From assembly GCF_002835465.1 (NCBI RefSeq), contig NZ_PIZM01000007.1:119542-183541 (forward strand): a stretch of 64,000 bases of DNA, given 5' to 3'. Source of the stretch: Psychromonas sp. psych-6C06 (GTDB lineage Bacteria > Pseudomonadota > Gammaproteobacteria > Enterobacterales > Psychromonadaceae). Made by a program: the position numbers and the translations under genes. The notes beneath the pieces were generated by a model. The model saw only the letters and a list, made by a program, of their open reading frames with translations, did not search any database and was not told the origin of the DNA. The number at the start of each line of letters is the position of its first letter. Positions within the stretch are counted from its first letter, which is position 1. Of this stretch, positions 29,531 to 40,133 are shown in pieces.

Positions 29531-30339
29531 AGATTAGTTTAATTATCACGACCTATAACTGGAAGGAAGCACTCGAAGCGGTACTTGAAAGCGTCAAGAG
29601 ACAAACTCAATTACCAGATGAAGTGGTTATTGCTGATGATGGTTCAACTGCGAGTACACGAGAATTAATCAGTCAATTCAAAAAAAATTTTCCTGTTCCT
29701 CTAATTCACTCTTGGCAAGAAGATGATGGTTTTCGTGCAGCGCAAAGTCGCAATAAAGCATTAGCAAAGACAACTGGCGATTATATTATTATGATAGATG
29801 GCGATATAATCTTATCGCGAAACTTTATTAAAACCCATTGCCTTCACGCATCTCCGGGTTGGTTTGTACAAGGTGGCAGAGCTAAGTTAAACGAGAGCCA
29901 AACAGAAAAAATATTAAAAAAACTTGTTATACCGAATATTTTTAGTAGAGGCATTAAAAACCGAAAAAACAGCCTAAGCAGTCATTTTTTGAGTAAATTA
30001 TTTTCCTATAAAAGCAATACAGCTAAAAAAACAAGAACATGCAATTTGGCTGTCTGGAAAAAAGATATAATTGCAATTAATGGATTCGATAATAACTTTA
30101 TTGGATGGGGAAGAGAAGATAGTGAATTTGTCGAACGCCTTTTATTTTCAGGCAAAAATAGACTTTACCTAAAATTCGCGTCAATTTGCTTTCACCTCCA
30201 TCATAACGAGAATGCTCGCCTCCAACTTCCCGAGAATCAAAAAATTCTAGAGAATACTATTCGCCATAAAAAAATTAAAACTGAAAACGGCATTGATTAT
30301 TACTTGGCAAAAAAAACAAGTGACACCTCGACGAAGTAG
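29527..30339 (+). CDS. GT2-family glycosyltransferase, LPS core
   Basis: 270 residues. The GT-A fold start ISLIITTYNWKEALEAVLESV, ADDGST near residue 36, and the metal-binding DGD in IMIDGDI at about 95 are visible. The C-terminal GWGREDSEF matches the galactosyltransferase-type (Glyco_transf_7C) subdomain. It uses an unidentified nucleotide sugar on an LPS core acceptor. The start ATG overlaps the preceding stop (ATGA), so it is coupled to the GT9 gene. It is the last gene of the plus-strand run from hldD. Confidence 0.82.
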   Translation: MKISLIITTYNWKEALEAVLESVKRQTQLPDEVVIADDGSTASTRELISQFKKNFPVPLIHSWQEDDGFRAAQSRNKALAKTTGDYIIMIDGDIILSRNFIKTHCLHASPGWFVQGGRAKLNESQTEKILKKLVIPNIFSRGIKNRKNSLSSHFLSKLFSYKSNTAKKTRTCNLAVWKKDIIAINGFDNNFIGWGREDSEFVERLLFSGKNRLYLKFASICFHLHHNENARLQLPENQKILENTIRHKKIKTENGIDYYLAKKTSDTSTK

Positions 30340-30567
30340 TTTTTCCTTGATGCTATTTCACCTCAGCTTTGGATAAGACTGCGATACAATACCAATACTT
30401 CTTCAGGTTTCTGCGTTAAATTATCTAACAATCCCCCCTTTATTGGACGATAATTATCCTTAATAGCGGAAACCAACTACATTGCACCGTAAAAATCATC
30501 ACTATCTAATTAAAAATACGATAACGCTTCCATTAATCAAAATTAAGGAGGTTTAGGTCTAAATGAT

Positions 30568-31563
30568 CTATATTTTTTGCCACTGTTCAACCTGCTCAAG
30601 GGCACCATATTTCACAACAGGAGCTATTGTATGAATACTTTTTCCCGATAAAACCTTCTCATACAACTTTAGGTACTCGGTAGCCATAACGAGATGATTA
30701 AAATTATCAACAGCAAGGGAATGACAAAGGCTTCTATCATATGCATCTGCTTGTAAAATAGCTTCCCTTAATTGTGTTGAATCATTTGATAAAAAGCCTA
30801 CGCTATCGGTCACTAACTCGGGTAATGAACCATATTTAGTGCCAAATACAGGGCAACCATAATAGAGGCTTTCAATGATCGCAAGACCAAATGGTTCGTG
30901 CCACAACACTGGAAAAACTAGCCCTTTAGAAGCATTCAATGCATTGTATTTTTCTTCACCTCCCACCATCCCTTTGAAGGATATTTTAGCGCTAAGCGTT
31001 AGCCTAAACCCCATTTTTATATTAAGACGATGCCCTCCTAAAACAGTTAATGTTTCATTCTGACAATGCTTAATAATATCAATTGCACCACTTACATTTT
31101 TCCTACGCCATGCAGCCTTACCTAAAAAATGAAAACCTTTACGGGTGTGATTTAAAATTGGAGATTGATACTCATCCCAATCTAACCCGTTATGAACAAA
31201 TACTTCACCACCGTGCCGCTGAGCGTGACTATTTGAGATAAAAACAGTATTTTTATCTAACTGTAGACCTTTATTTAATGTGCCGTGTAGAGTAGAAAGG
31301 TAAGAGACTCTCATGTTCTCATTCGCGAGTGAATCATGAAAATGCACAACATCAATTAATTCAGGAATTTGATCTTCAATTTTTTTACTAGGATCATAAT
31401 GAATAATATTTGCAAAATCACAAACAGAGCCCTCTTTCACCATAAAAGTGACTTTGTGGCCCATTGATGTTAAAGCTTTACCTAGCCCCCATATAACCCT
31501 TTCTGTCCCACCATACTTAAACGCAGGAATAACACTTGTAGCTTTTATAATTAAAATATTCAT
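30568..31563 (-). CDS. GT4-family glycosyltransferase
   Basis: 331 residues from the ATG at 31563; a TTG two codons upstream is less likely. Two Rossmann halves are evident: FKYGGTERVIWGLGKAL at the start, and the donor-binding HEPFGLAIIESLYYGCPVF with the EPFGxxxxE signature near residue 225. It transfers an unknown sugar with retention. The gene is convergent with the GT2 gene and 13 bases behind the GT90 gene. The 228-base gap 30340-30567 between the convergent genes holds nothing I can identify. Confidence 0.8.
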   Translation of the reverse strand: MNILIIKATSVIPAFKYGGTERVIWGLGKALTSMGHKVTFMVKEGSVCDFANIIHYDPSKKIEDQIPELIDVVHFHDSLANENMRVSYLSTLHGTLNKGLQLDKNTVFISNSHAQRHGGEVFVHNGLDWDEYQSPILNHTRKGFHFLGKAAWRRKNVSGAIDIIKHCQNETLTVLGGHRLNIKMGFRLTLSAKISFKGMVGGEEKYNALNASKGLVFPVLWHEPFGLAIIESLYYGCPVFGTKYGSLPELVTDSVGFLSNDSTQLREAILQADAYDRSLCHSLAVDNFNHLVMATEYLKLYEKVLSGKSIHTIAPVVKYGALEQVEQWQKI

Positions 31564-31576
31564 ATACAACTACCGA

Positions 31577-32503
31577 TTAATTATTTAAATGAGCAAAGTA
31601 TTTTTGTGCGACGAGTAAAGACAATACCTGCTCTTTTTTTAGGTCTTTAAACTGCTCTACAAACTGATTAGCATTCGCAATGATTTTTTTAGCTTCTTCT
31701 GTATGAGCTTGATAATATTCTATTTTTTCAATCAGGTCAGAATAGTCATCTTTTAACTCAACGTAGTGGACCCCCGCGACTAATAACCCTTCCATAAACC
31801 ACGTTTCATATATTGGTTTAGCCATTAAACATAATGACTTAGATGACATTACCCATTTAAGATTAGTAGCGACATCATTGCCCTCTATACACAATATAAA
31901 TTTATAATGTAGCTGTTCTTCAATAGTCATAACCTCTTTGACCCACTCAGCAGGTAAAGCAGGTTTTGTTTGTCCAATGTTACATAATGGATGATTATAA
32001 AATTGCTCCAAGACCCTTTTTCTATGAGGTTGAGTAACTGTTCCACGCCAAACTGCAATTCCTTTTTTATTATCAAACTCAATAGCATCATTAATAAAAT
32101 TAAAATGCCGAATTTCATTAAGCTTTAGTAATACAGAGTTCTCATTAGCACCATTTATTGGTCTACTTTTGACAAAGCTTGGTTTATTAGGAATTGTTGT
32201 TACATCACCGCAAATCAAAGAAAAACGAAGCTTATTTGGAAAAAAACGGATAACTTTGCGGGTATCAAAAAAGTATGTAGTTCCATGCTTTTTTTTAAAA
32301 TTAGCGATTACTATCGGTAACTTCGTTTGCACGTTTTTGTTTAATTTATTGTAGTAATTGAGCCTTTTCAACTCTGCTTCACTGATCGGATTTTTGGCAA
32401 TTAATCCCTTTAAACGAATACGGTAGAAAAAATCTGGAATAGCCCATAAAACTGAATTTTTAAGATAGTAGAAAAAACGTTTAAAATTACTTCTATGCTT
32501 CAA
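31577..32503 (-). CDS. GT90 (CAP10/LpsA-like) glycosyltransferase
   Basis: About 308 residues from a TTG at 32503 with GGAG eight bases upstream; a TTG at 32530 would add nine residues but has no such site. The motifs AVWRGT, KFILCIEGNDVATNLKWVMSS and ETWFMEGL match the lipopolysaccharide A / CAP10 family GT90, which adds xylose or glucose-type sugars in other organisms. The sugar here is unknown. It precedes the GT4 gene on the same strand. Confidence 0.78.
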   Translation of the reverse strand: MKHRSNFKRFFYYLKNSVLWAIPDFFYRIRLKGLIAKNPISEAELKRLNYYNKLNKNVQTKLPIVIANFKKKHGTTYFFDTRKVIRFFPNKLRFSLICGDVTTIPNKPSFVKSRPINGANENSVLLKLNEIRHFNFINDAIEFDNKKGIAVWRGTVTQPHRKRVLEQFYNHPLCNIGQTKPALPAEWVKEVMTIEEQLHYKFILCIEGNDVATNLKWVMSSKSLCLMAKPIYETWFMEGLLVAGVHYVELKDDYSDLIEKIEYYQAHTEEAKKIIANANQFVEQFKDLKKEQVLSLLVAQKYFAHLNN

Positions 32504-32637
32504 GATGTTATCTCCATCTATTTTTACCAATACAGAATTCGTTAAATTCTTATCATACTATTCTTACTGCAAGATAAGCTATTTAAAATAAAATTTATGG
32601 ATAAACAAGTTAACCTCAATGAAAGCACTTGCTCGGA

Positions 32638-33336
32638 TTAATATGATTGAATCAACAAATCCCAATCACGCATTTGCCATTTTATTTGACGCTTATTAAG
32701 CTCTTTATTAAAAGATCTTAATAAGCGCTGTAAGTTTTTCTCTTTCCATTTTTCACCAGATTGCTGATAGCACTTATCAAAATCAATCAGCCATACCTTA
32801 CCTTGCTTATCGAGCAAAATATTATGAATATTCAAATCCGTATGATTGACTTGTGCTTGATGCATTTTTTTAATCTGTTTTGCTATGGCACTATATTCAT
32901 CTGCGGTTAAAGATCGCTGCTGTAAAATAGCAACTAAATCCTGAGCATCTGGAACTTTCTCTGACAACAAATCGGCTTGATAGGTCCCCCATTTTTTCTT
33001 TACACGCGCTGCAATCGGTTTAGGGACATTAACATTGGCATCACGTAGTTCTCGCAACAGGTGAAACTCTGCAATTGAGCGGGTTTTTTGCCAACACGTA
33101 AAAAAGTAATGATCGGAGATTATTTTGCCTAATAATCCACCACGTCGGTAATGGCGCAACGCTCCTTGAATCTCAGCTAATTGAATGAACCATGTCGTGC
33201 CTCTACCAGTTGCCGAGCCAATGACCTTATTACTTTTTTGCCAGAATTGAACATCAAAGCAGCATTCTATATTGTCATTAATTAAGCTATCATCAAAAAC
33301 GATATAGTTATTATTCTGCTTGCGTGTTTCCAGCAT
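32638..33336 (-). CDS. kdkA: 3-deoxy-D-manno-octulosonic acid kinase
   Basis: 232 residues from the ATG at 33336, which aligns with the start of Haemophilus KdkA; the frame stays open to 33936 but that extension is antisense to opsX. Kinase-like motifs are GRGTTWF, the SIAEFHLL helix, HTDLNIHNILLD with the catalytic Asp, and LIDFDKC. It phosphorylates the 4-OH of Kdo on Kdo-lipid A. Its pairing with a divergent opsX gene is also seen in H. influenzae, as far as I recall. Confidence 0.9.
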   Translation of the reverse strand: MLETRKQNNNYIVFDDSLINDNIECCFDVQFWQKSNKVIGSATGRGTTWFIQLAEIQGALRHYRRGGLLGKIISDHYFFTCWQKTRSIAEFHLLRELRDANVNVPKPIAARVKKKWGTYQADLLSEKVPDAQDLVAILQQRSLTADEYSAIAKQIKKMHQAQVNHTDLNIHNILLDKQGKVWLIDFDKCYQQSGEKWKEKNLQRLLRSFNKELNKRQIKWQMRDWDLLIQSY

Positions 33337-33373
33337 GACTCTGTTCCATTGACCATAAAAATAAGATATTAAC

Positions 33374-34429
33374 ATGCCTCTATTTACAACTGCACCAAAA
33401 TCTATCTGCTTATTGAGACTATCTGCGATTGGTGATGTTTGCCATGCAGTTGCGATGGTACAAGCGATCCAAAAACAATGGCCATCAACCAAGATCACTT
33501 GGATAATGGGTAAAATTGAGGCACAACTATTACATGATCTCCCTAATATCAATGTCGTTGTTTTTGATAAAAAAAGTGGACTAAAAGGGATGCAAGCAAT
33601 CTGGAAGCAACTAAAACACCAACAATTTGATGCACTATTGCATATGCAACTCGCTCTTCGAGCAAGTGCACTTACCTTAGGCATTAAAGCCCAATATAAA
33701 ATTGGCTTTAACTTTAAACGCGCTAAAGAAGCACAATGGTTATTTACCAACAAAAAAATACCTGATATCGCTTCTAGCCATGTTTTAGATAGCTTTTTTG
33801 AGTTTGCCTCTTTTTTAGGCATTGATAAAACAGCTGCGACTTGGCAGATCCCCTTATCCGAAGCAGATATTGAGTTCGCACAAAACATCATAGTCGATAA
33901 TAAACCGTTATTTGTGATTAGCCCGGCAGCGAGCAAGGATGAGCGAAATTGGCTAGCTGAGCGTTATGCTGCCGTTGCAGATTATGCTGTAGCGCAAGGC
34001 TTTCAAGTCATATTATGTGGCTCACCAGCGCCAAGAGAGAGAACGTTAGGTGAGCAAATAGAGCGCTTAATGCAAACAAGACCAAGCAACTTAATAGGTA
34101 AAACGTCGTTAAAGCAATTAACTGCCATTATCAAAAAGTCAGCTCTGTTGCTCGCGCCAGACTCTGGCCCCGCACATATTGCGACAACACAAAGCACGCC
34201 AGTCATTGGCTTATATGGGCACAGTAACCCTAAACGGACAGGGCCCTACCTGAGCCTCGACAACGTTGTCAGTGTTTATGAGCAACATGTGCAGAAACAA
34301 TATAACAAACCTTTAGAGGAGCTCCCTTGGAGCACACGCGTCAAAGGAGAAAAAATAATGGCAGATATTAGTGTTGCGCAGGTAATTGAACAATTTGATA
34401 AACTCACTCAACAAAAAAACCGCTTATAA
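33374..34429 (+). CDS. opsX: GT9 heptosyltransferase I, OpsX type
   Basis: 351 residues. The start ICLLRLSAIGDVCHAVAMVQAIQ and the donor-site motif APDSGPAHIATTQSTPVIGLYGHSNP fit the OpsX branch of GT9, which adds the first heptose to phosphorylated Kdo. Adjacent divergent kdkA supports OpsX over WaaC. Only 37 bases separate the two starts, so the promoters must overlap the opposing genes. A strong bidirectional terminator follows. Confidence 0.82.
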   Translation: MPLFTTAPKSICLLRLSAIGDVCHAVAMVQAIQKQWPSTKITWIMGKIEAQLLHDLPNINVVVFDKKSGLKGMQAIWKQLKHQQFDALLHMQLALRASALTLGIKAQYKIGFNFKRAKEAQWLFTNKKIPDIASSHVLDSFFEFASFLGIDKTAATWQIPLSEADIEFAQNIIVDNKPLFVISPAASKDERNWLAERYAAVADYAVAQGFQVILCGSPAPRERTLGEQIERLMQTRPSNLIGKTSLKQLTAIIKKSALLLAPDSGPAHIATTQSTPVIGLYGHSNPKRTGPYLSLDNVVSVYEQHVQKQYNKPLEELPWSTRVKGEKIMADISVAQVIEQFDKLTQQKNRL

Positions 34430-34441
34430 AAGCGGTTTTTT
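34413..34441. terminator. Bidirectional terminator between opsX and pgi
   Basis: AACCGCTT and AAGCGGTT form the stem around ATAA, with an A run on the left and a T run on the right. The two convergent genes end within 16 bases of it; the left arm overlaps the end of opsX. Confidence 0.9.
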
Positions 34442-34456
34442 ACAATGAGAGCCTAT

Positions 34457-36109
34457 TTATTTCCAAGCTTTCCAAGTGTTAATCAGGCCATTTGTCGAAC
34501 TATCATGAGCATCGACTTTATCGCTATTACTTAACGCAGGTAGAATTTGTCCTGCTAATTGCTTACCCAACTCAACGCCCCACTGGTCGAAGCTGTAAAT
34601 ATTCCAAATAACGCCTTGTGTAAATATTTTTTGCTCATACATTGCAATCAACTGCCCTAAAGTTTTAGGCGTGATTTTATTGACTAAAATAGAGTTACTT
34701 GGCTTGTTACCTTCAAACACTTTGAACGGTACTAAATGCTCAACTTCTGCTAACGTTTTGCCAGCTGCGGTAAACTCAGCTTCAACCTGTGCTTTAGTTT
34801 TACCAAAAGCCAAAGCTTGTGTTTGTGCAAAGAAATTAGAAAGCAACTTAGGATGATGATCGCCAGCGGGGTTATGACTGATTGCTGGCGCAATAAAATC
34901 ACACGGGATAAGTTTAGTCCCTTGGTGAATTAATTGATAAAATGCGTGCTGACCATTAGTCCCCGGCTCTCCCCAAATAATTGGCCCGGTTTGGTAATCA
35001 ACTACATCACCATTACGATCAACATTTTTACCGTTTGATTCCATGTTACCTTGTTGGAAATAGGCAGGGAAACGGTGCATATATTGATCATAAGGTAAAA
35101 TAGCTTCCGATTCAGCGCCATAGAAGTTGTTATACCAGATGCCGATAAGTGCCAAAATAACCGGAATATTATCTTCAAACTCTGTTTCAGCGAAATGTTT
35201 ATCCATTTCATGAGCACCGGTTAACAACTCTTCGAAGTTATCGTAGCCAACCGTCAAAGCAATAGATAAACCAATTGCAGACCAAATTGAGTAACGACCG
35301 CCAACCCAATCCCAAAAGCCAAACATATTTTCTACATCAATACCAAATTCAGCAACAGACTCCGCATTAGTTGAAAGTGCCGCAAAGTGTTTTGCAACAT
35401 GTGCTTCATCTTGAGCAAAATTTAAGAACCAATCACGCGCACTGTGTGCATTAGTCATGGTCTCTTGCGTAGTAAAGGTTTTTGATGCGATTAAAAATAA
35501 AGTACTTTCAGGATCGACTTTCGCTAATGTTTCTACGATATGCGTTCCATCAACATTCGACACAAAGTGTGTTTCGATACCGTCAACCTTATAAGCCCCT
35601 AGCGCTTCAGTGACCATGTATGGCCCTAAATCTGAACCACCAATACCGATATTGACGATGTCAGTAATACGTTTACCGGTATAACCTTTCCACTCACCAG
35701 AGTGGACTTTGGTGCAAAAGGCTTTCATTTGCGCCAACACTTCATTGATTTGAGGCATCACATCGATACCGTCCACCATCACTGGTGAATTGCTTCGATT
35801 ACGCAGTGCACTATGTAATACAGAGCGGTTTTCAGTAATGTTAATAGTATCACCGGAGAATTGAGCCTTGATTGCACTGCTTAAGTCGACCTCTTTAGCC
35901 AATTTAAGTAGGCTATTAAAAATCTCTTCTGTAATTAAGTTTTTAGAGAAGTCGACTAAAAGCTCACCGTTAAACTGACGAGAGAACTGTTCGAAACGAT
36001 TTTCATTTTGAGAAAACAGTGATGAAATCTGCATATCGGAATGGCGTGTAAATAAAGTGTTTAGTTCAGACCAAGCATTGGTTTGTGTAGGATTAACATT
36101 TTTCAACAT
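34457..36109 (-). CDS. pgi: Glucose-6-phosphate isomerase
   Basis: 550 residues, the usual bacterial length. The two PGI signatures are visible: [15 protein letters not shown] with the preceding [10 protein letters not shown], and [10 protein letters not shown] near the end. The catalytic region [13 protein letters not shown] is intact. It interconverts glucose-6-phosphate and fructose-6-phosphate in glycolysis. GGAAAT lies before the ATG. The gene is divergent from ubiE and convergent with opsX. Confidence 0.96.
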   Translation of the reverse strand: MLKNVNPTQTNAWSELNTLFTRHSDMQISSLFSQNENRFEQFSRQFNGELLVDFSKNLITEEIFNSLLKLAKEVDLSSAIKAQFSGDTINITENRSVLHSALRNRSNSPVMVDGIDVMPQINEVLAQMKAFCTKVHSGEWKGYTGKRITDIVNIGIGGSDLGPYMVTEALGAYKVDGIETHFVSNVDGTHIVETLAKVDPESTLFLIASKTFTTQETMTNAHSARDWFLNFAQDEAHVAKHFAALSTNAESVAEFGIDVENMFGFWDWVGGRYSIWSAIGLSIALTVGYDNFEELLTGAHEMDKHFAETEFEDNIPVILALIGIWYNNFYGAESEAILPYDQYMHRFPAYFQQGNMESNGKNVDRNGDVVDYQTGPIIWGEPGTNGQHAFYQLIHQGTKLIPCDFIAPAISHNPAGDHHPKLLSNFFAQTQALAFGKTKAQVEAEFTAAGKTLAEVEHLVPFKVFEGNKPSNSILVNKITPKTLGQLIAMYEQKIFTQGVIWNIYSFDQWGVELGKQLAGQILPALSNSDKVDAHDSSTNGLINTWKAWK

Positions 36110-36293
36110 AACAAATTTCCAAAGTTAAGGGTTCATAAATGATTAATTAATCATTACAAAAAAATCAGGTTTAATCTATCAATATTAACCCGATGATTAT
36201 TGATCTGCTGTAACAAAAAGTAACATTGATCAAGCTTTCGACCTTCTGCTAAAAAATTGTTATTATGCTCGCTTACTGCAAGCGCCTATTTTT

Positions 36294-36319
36294 AGTACTC
36301 ATTTTAGGTACTATTTTTA
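36294..36319 (+). other. Small hairpin with T tract upstream of ubiE
   Basis: TAGTAC and GTACTA flank a nine-base loop and are followed by five T, ending about 15 bases before the ubiE start. The stem is only six bases, so it is a weak terminator or leader element at best. Confidence 0.3.
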
Positions 36320-36332
36320 AAAAGAGATTTCC

Positions 36333-37088
36333 ATGAGCGAGATACAAGAGAATACGACCCATTTTGGCTTTAAGACAGTTGAAGAAGATAAAAAAGCGGA
36401 ATTAGTTGCTGATGTTTTCCATTCAGTGGCAGCAAAATATGATGTGATGAATGATGTTTTATCCATGGGCATCCACCGTGTGTGGAAGCGTTTTACCATT
36501 GATTGCTCCGGCGTTCGCCAAGGGCAAAAGGTATTAGACCTTGCCGGTGGCACGGGCGACTTAACCGCTAAGTTCTCGCGTATTGTTGGCCCAAAGGGCC
36601 ATGTTGTATTAGCGGATATTAACGACTCGATGCTCAAAGTGGGACGTAGCAAGTTGCGCGATCTTGGCATCGAGGGTAACGTAGAATACGTACAAGCGAA
36701 TGCCGAAGAGTTACCCTTCCCAGACAATCACTTTGATTTGGTCACTATTGCTTTTGGGTTACGAAATGTAACCGATAAAGATAAAGCGCTGGCTTCTATC
36801 TATCGCGTATTAAAACCGGGTGGGCGATTACTGGTATTAGAGTTTTCAAAGCCACTCTACAAACCAGTGAGTAAGTTTTACGACTTTTATTCGTTTAATA
36901 TTTTGCCAAAACTGGGCAAACTTATCGCCAATGATAGTGAAAGTTATCAATACCTTGCTGAAAGCATCCGCATGCATCCAGACCAAGAAACGCTTAAAGG
37001 TATGATGAACAACGTCGGCTTTGAAGGCTCTGAGTTCTTTAATTTAAGTGCTGGTATTGTTGCGTTACATCGTGGCTATAAATATTAA
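36333..37088 (+). CDS. ubiE: Ubiquinone/menaquinone C-methyltransferase
   Basis: 251 residues. SAM-binding motif [14 protein letters not shown] near residue 70, the N-terminal [25 protein letters not shown], and [14 protein letters not shown] are UbiE signatures. It methylates the quinone ring in ubiquinone and menaquinone synthesis. It heads the conserved ubiE-ubiJ-ubiB-tatABC run, and is divergent from pgi across 223 bases. Confidence 0.96.
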   Translation: MSEIQENTTHFGFKTVEEDKKAELVADVFHSVAAKYDVMNDVLSMGIHRVWKRFTIDCSGVRQGQKVLDLAGGTGDLTAKFSRIVGPKGHVVLADINDSMLKVGRSKLRDLGIEGNVEYVQANAEELPFPDNHFDLVTIAFGLRNVTDKDKALASIYRVLKPGGRLLVLEFSKPLYKPVSKFYDFYSFNILPKLGKLIANDSESYQYLAESIRMHPDQETLKGMMNNVGFEGSEFFNLSAGIVALHRGYKY

Positions 37089-37146
37089 TCCGCTTGTTGC
37101 CATGCCTTGTTAGTTACACGAAGCGAATACAGTCAATAGGACAATT

Positions 37147-37749
37147 ATGCCATTAGATAATCTTGTATGTGGTTTATTAGAAACAGGTGTCAACAAATTA
37201 CACCAGTTAGACAGCAGTGCACCACAGAAACGCAAAGCCCTTAACGGCAACATTATTGGCGTCTCGCTAAAAGAGATAGAGAAGCCACTTTATTTCGTTA
37301 TCAGCAATCAGCAAATAGACCTACTTAGTCGGTTCGAAGGGCAAGCTGATTGTTTTATTCGCGTTAACGCATTGGCATTAATTGAGCTTCAGGATAACCA
37401 CCAGCTAACCAACCTGATTAAAAGTGGGCAATTAGAGGTAGATGGTGACATTAAAATTGTGCAACAGTTTGCACAGTTGCTGACCGAAATGGAGATAGAC
37501 TGGGAAGAACACCTATCAAGTAAAATAGGTGATCTATTAGCTCATAAACTTGTTTACCACGCTAAGCAATGTAAAAAATTAGTCTGTAAACAGAGTAAGA
37601 AAGCACACCAACAACTCTCCGAAATCATTACAGAAGAACTAAAACTAGCGCCAGGCCCCTTAGAGGTCGCCTACTTTTGTGACCAAGTGAGCGACATTGA
37701 AAAACAGGTTGCTCGATTAGATAAACAGCTAGCTAACTATTTTAACTAA
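37147..37749 (+). CDS. ubiJ: Ubiquinone biosynthesis accessory factor UbiJ (SCP2 domain)
   Basis: 200 residues: an SCP2-like lipid-binding domain in the first half (LKEIEKPLYFVISNQQIDLL, ADCFIRVNALALIEL, SGQLEVDGDI) and a helical tail ending in a coiled coil. UbiJ binds the quinone precursor and organises the Ubi enzyme complex in the cytosol. An AGGA site precedes the ATG. Position between ubiE and ubiB is diagnostic. Confidence 0.92.
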   Translation: MPLDNLVCGLLETGVNKLHQLDSSAPQKRKALNGNIIGVSLKEIEKPLYFVISNQQIDLLSRFEGQADCFIRVNALALIELQDNHQLTNLIKSGQLEVDGDIKIVQQFAQLLTEMEIDWEEHLSSKIGDLLAHKLVYHAKQCKKLVCKQSKKAHQQLSEIITEELKLAPGPLEVAYFCDQVSDIEKQVARLDKQLANYFN

Positions 37750-37816
37750 ATGCTCTTGTACCTTTCATTAAAAGCTAATTTACGCGCTTAGCAGACTCGT
37801 TCAAACAGGAATTTCG

Positions 37817-39457
37817 ATGATAAAACTTAAAGAACTGTCGCGTTTATATAATATCAATAAGACCGTAATCGAGTACGGATTGATTGAACTATTACCCCGT
37901 GAACACCGCCCTCTCTCCTATTCACTAATGCGTATTATGCTGTTTTGGATACGTACAAAACATAAAAAACTTCCGCTTCCTGAGCGTCTCCGTTTAAGCC
38001 TGCAATCTCTGGGGCCCATATACATCAAACTTGGGCAGATGTTATCTACACGTCGTGATTTACTACCACCTATTTACGCAGATCAATTAGCGTTCCTGCA
38101 GGATAACGTAGCGCCATTTTGTGGGGAGGTAGCAATCAAACAGATTGAGTCTTCACTGGGTAAATCAATTGATGAGCTGTTTGAAAACTTTGATGTGAAT
38201 GCACTGGCATCCGCTTCAATCGCGCAGGTTCATAGCGCAACACTGCGTGAAGACAATCGAGAAGTTGTAATCAAAGTCATTCGTCCTGAAATCGCTAAAA
38301 CCATTCATGCTGATATTCAGTTAATGAAATGGTTAGCATCATTGATGCAACGTTTCTTAAAAGAAGCTGAGCGCTTACGCCCAGTTGAAGTGGTGCATGA
38401 ATATGAAAAAACTATTCTCGATGAACTCGACTTAATGCGAGAAGGTAGCAACGCTATCCAATTAAGACGTAATTTTTTAGACTCTAAGTTACTTTATGTT
38501 CCTGAAATCTATTCCGATTACTGCACTAAAAATGTATTAGTCATGGAGCGAATTTACGGCATCCCGGTTTCTGATATCAAGTCATTAGAAGCACAGGGTA
38601 CCAATCTGAAGTTACTGGCAGAACGAGGAGTCGAAGCGTTCTTCACTCAAGTGTTCCGTGATAGCTTCTTCCATGCAGATATGCACCCAGGTAATGTATT
38701 TGTCTCCTACGAGCATCCAGAAGATCCACTTTGGATAGGCATAGACTGTGGCATAGTCGGGACACTCAATAATGAAGATAAACGCTATTTAGCTGAAAAT
38801 TTTATCGCTTTCTTTAACCGAGATTATAGACAAGTTGCACAACTTCATATCGACTCAGGATGGGTACCAGAAGACACTCCCGTTGAAGAATTTGAATTTG
38901 CTATTCGCGCTGTCTGCGAGCCTATTTTTGAGAAGCCATTATCAGAAATATCCTTCGCGACCGTATTGCTCAATCTTTTTAGTACCGCACGCCGTTACAA
39001 CATGAAAGTACAACCGCAACTAGTCTTGCTGCAAAAAACCTTACTCTATATTGAAGGGTTAGGTCGTCAACTATACCCTCAGTTAGATTTATGGGATACC
39101 GCTAAACCTTTCTTGGAAAACTGGATGAAAGAGCAAGTTAGCCCGCAGACATTAATGAAAAAGTTGCAACAAAAAGCACCTTTTTGGCTTGAAAAACTGC
39201 CAGATCTACCAGAGCTAATTTATCATAACTTGGCAAATGGAAAGTCATTGCAAAAGCAGCAAAAACAATTAATTGCGTCAATTAACAAACAGCAAACAAG
39301 AAACAGCAAAAGTTACTTTTATATTGGCATTGCGGCTACCTTAACACTAGTATCAGCACTTGCTTATCTACAAAGCGATAAACATTTAGCATTAATTACA
39401 GCTTTACCAGCTACTTTTACATGGTTCTTGGCATGGTGTAATACAAATAGCGATTAA
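37817..39457 (+). CDS. ubiB: UbiB/ADCK-family atypical kinase-ATPase for ubiquinone synthesis
   Basis: 546 residues. The KxGQ motif ([10 protein letters not shown]) near residue 73, the Ala-rich nucleotide loop ASASIAQVH, the catalytic [11 protein letters not shown] and the metal-binding IDCGIVG are visible. Two C-terminal membrane helices end the chain. Required for early ubiquinone steps; the ATPase is thought to help extract precursors from the membrane. Third gene of the ubiEJB run. Confidence 0.95.
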   Translation: MIKLKELSRLYNINKTVIEYGLIELLPREHRPLSYSLMRIMLFWIRTKHKKLPLPERLRLSLQSLGPIYIKLGQMLSTRRDLLPPIYADQLAFLQDNVAPFCGEVAIKQIESSLGKSIDELFENFDVNALASASIAQVHSATLREDNREVVIKVIRPEIAKTIHADIQLMKWLASLMQRFLKEAERLRPVEVVHEYEKTILDELDLMREGSNAIQLRRNFLDSKLLYVPEIYSDYCTKNVLVMERIYGIPVSDIKSLEAQGTNLKLLAERGVEAFFTQVFRDSFFHADMHPGNVFVSYEHPEDPLWIGIDCGIVGTLNNEDKRYLAENFIAFFNRDYRQVAQLHIDSGWVPEDTPVEEFEFAIRAVCEPIFEKPLSEISFATVLLNLFSTARRYNMKVQPQLVLLQKTLLYIEGLGRQLYPQLDLWDTAKPFLENWMKEQVSPQTLMKKLQQKAPFWLEKLPDLPELIYHNLANGKSLQKQQKQLIASINKQQTRNSKSYFYIGIAATLTLVSALAYLQSDKHLALITALPATFTWFLAWCNTNSD

Positions 39458-39516
39458 AGTTTGTTATAAAGGTTTTAGAGACAAACCAATATTTACTTAA
39501 TAAAAGGAAAGGCATC

Positions 39517-39759
39517 ATGGGTGGTATCAGTATTTGGCAGTTAGTTATTATTGCTGTAATTGTAGTTTTACTTTTTGGCACTAAAAAATTACGTGGTATA
39601 GGCGGGGATTTAGGTGGTGCTGTAAAAGGCTTTAAGAAAGCAATGAGCGAAGAAGATAAAACAGCACAGGCTAAAGAGGCAAAAATTGAAGATCAAAATG
39701 ATGCCTCTTTTAACAAAGAAAACAGCGACGAAAAAAGCAAACAAAAAGACCAAGCATAA
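39517..39759 (+). CDS. tatA: Sec-independent translocase subunit TatA
   Basis: 80 residues: short periplasmic start MGGISIW, one membrane helix, [24 protein letters not shown] amphipathic helix motif (hinge at FGTKKLR), then a charged tail. TatA forms the pore for folded proteins carrying twin-arginine signals. A strong AAAGGAAAGG precedes the start. Its stop overlaps the tatB start by one base. Confidence 0.96.
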   Translation: MGGISIWQLVIIAVIVVLLFGTKKLRGIGGDLGGAVKGFKKAMSEEDKTAQAKEAKIEDQNDASFNKENSDEKSKQKDQA

Positions 39760-40133
39760 TGTTTGATATCGGTTTCTGGGAGATCGCTTTGATCTCCGTA
39801 GTTGGGTTAATCGTACTCGGACCAGAGCGTTTGCCTACAGCTATTCGAAGTGTTATGCAGTGGATAAATACTGCAAAAAACATGGCAAACTCGGTCAAAT
39901 CAGAAATATCTCAAGAGCTAAAACTACACGAGCTGAATGAGATGAATGACAATATGATTAAAGCCAGTAAAGAAGGTGTTGAAATACTGGATGATGATAT
40001 GCAAGCATCGATTGATGAGATGAAAAAAAACGCGCAGGAGTTAGTAAATCCCTACAAAAAAGAAAGTAAACCAACAGCAGATGAAACAGGTAGCAACAAA
40101 CAACAAGCATCCGAGCAACAGGATAAAAAATAG
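39759..40133 (+). CDS. tatB: Sec-independent translocase subunit TatB
   Basis: 124 residues, shorter than the E. coli protein (171) but with the conserved [26 protein letters not shown] membrane and hinge region (written as contiguous family signature: FDIGF, then LGPERLP). The amphipathic helix and a charged, Gln/Lys-rich tail follow. TatB and TatC together receive twin-arginine signal peptides. It abuts tatC exactly. Confidence 0.95.
   Translation: MFDIGFWEIALISVVGLIVLGPERLPTAIRSVMQWINTAKNMANSVKSEISQELKLHELNEMNDNMIKASKEGVEILDDDMQASIDEMKKNAQELVNPYKKESKPTADETGSNKQQASEQQDKK

Noticed and set aside
30564..30640. AAGGAGG followed by a 24-codon plus-strand frame
   Set aside because: The spacing to the ATG is 11 bases and the frame is antisense to the end of the GT4 gene; nothing supports a peptide.
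33337..33936. Long N-terminal extension of kdkA
   Set aside because: The extension is antisense to opsX and unlike any kinase; the ATG at 33336 fits the known KdkA start.
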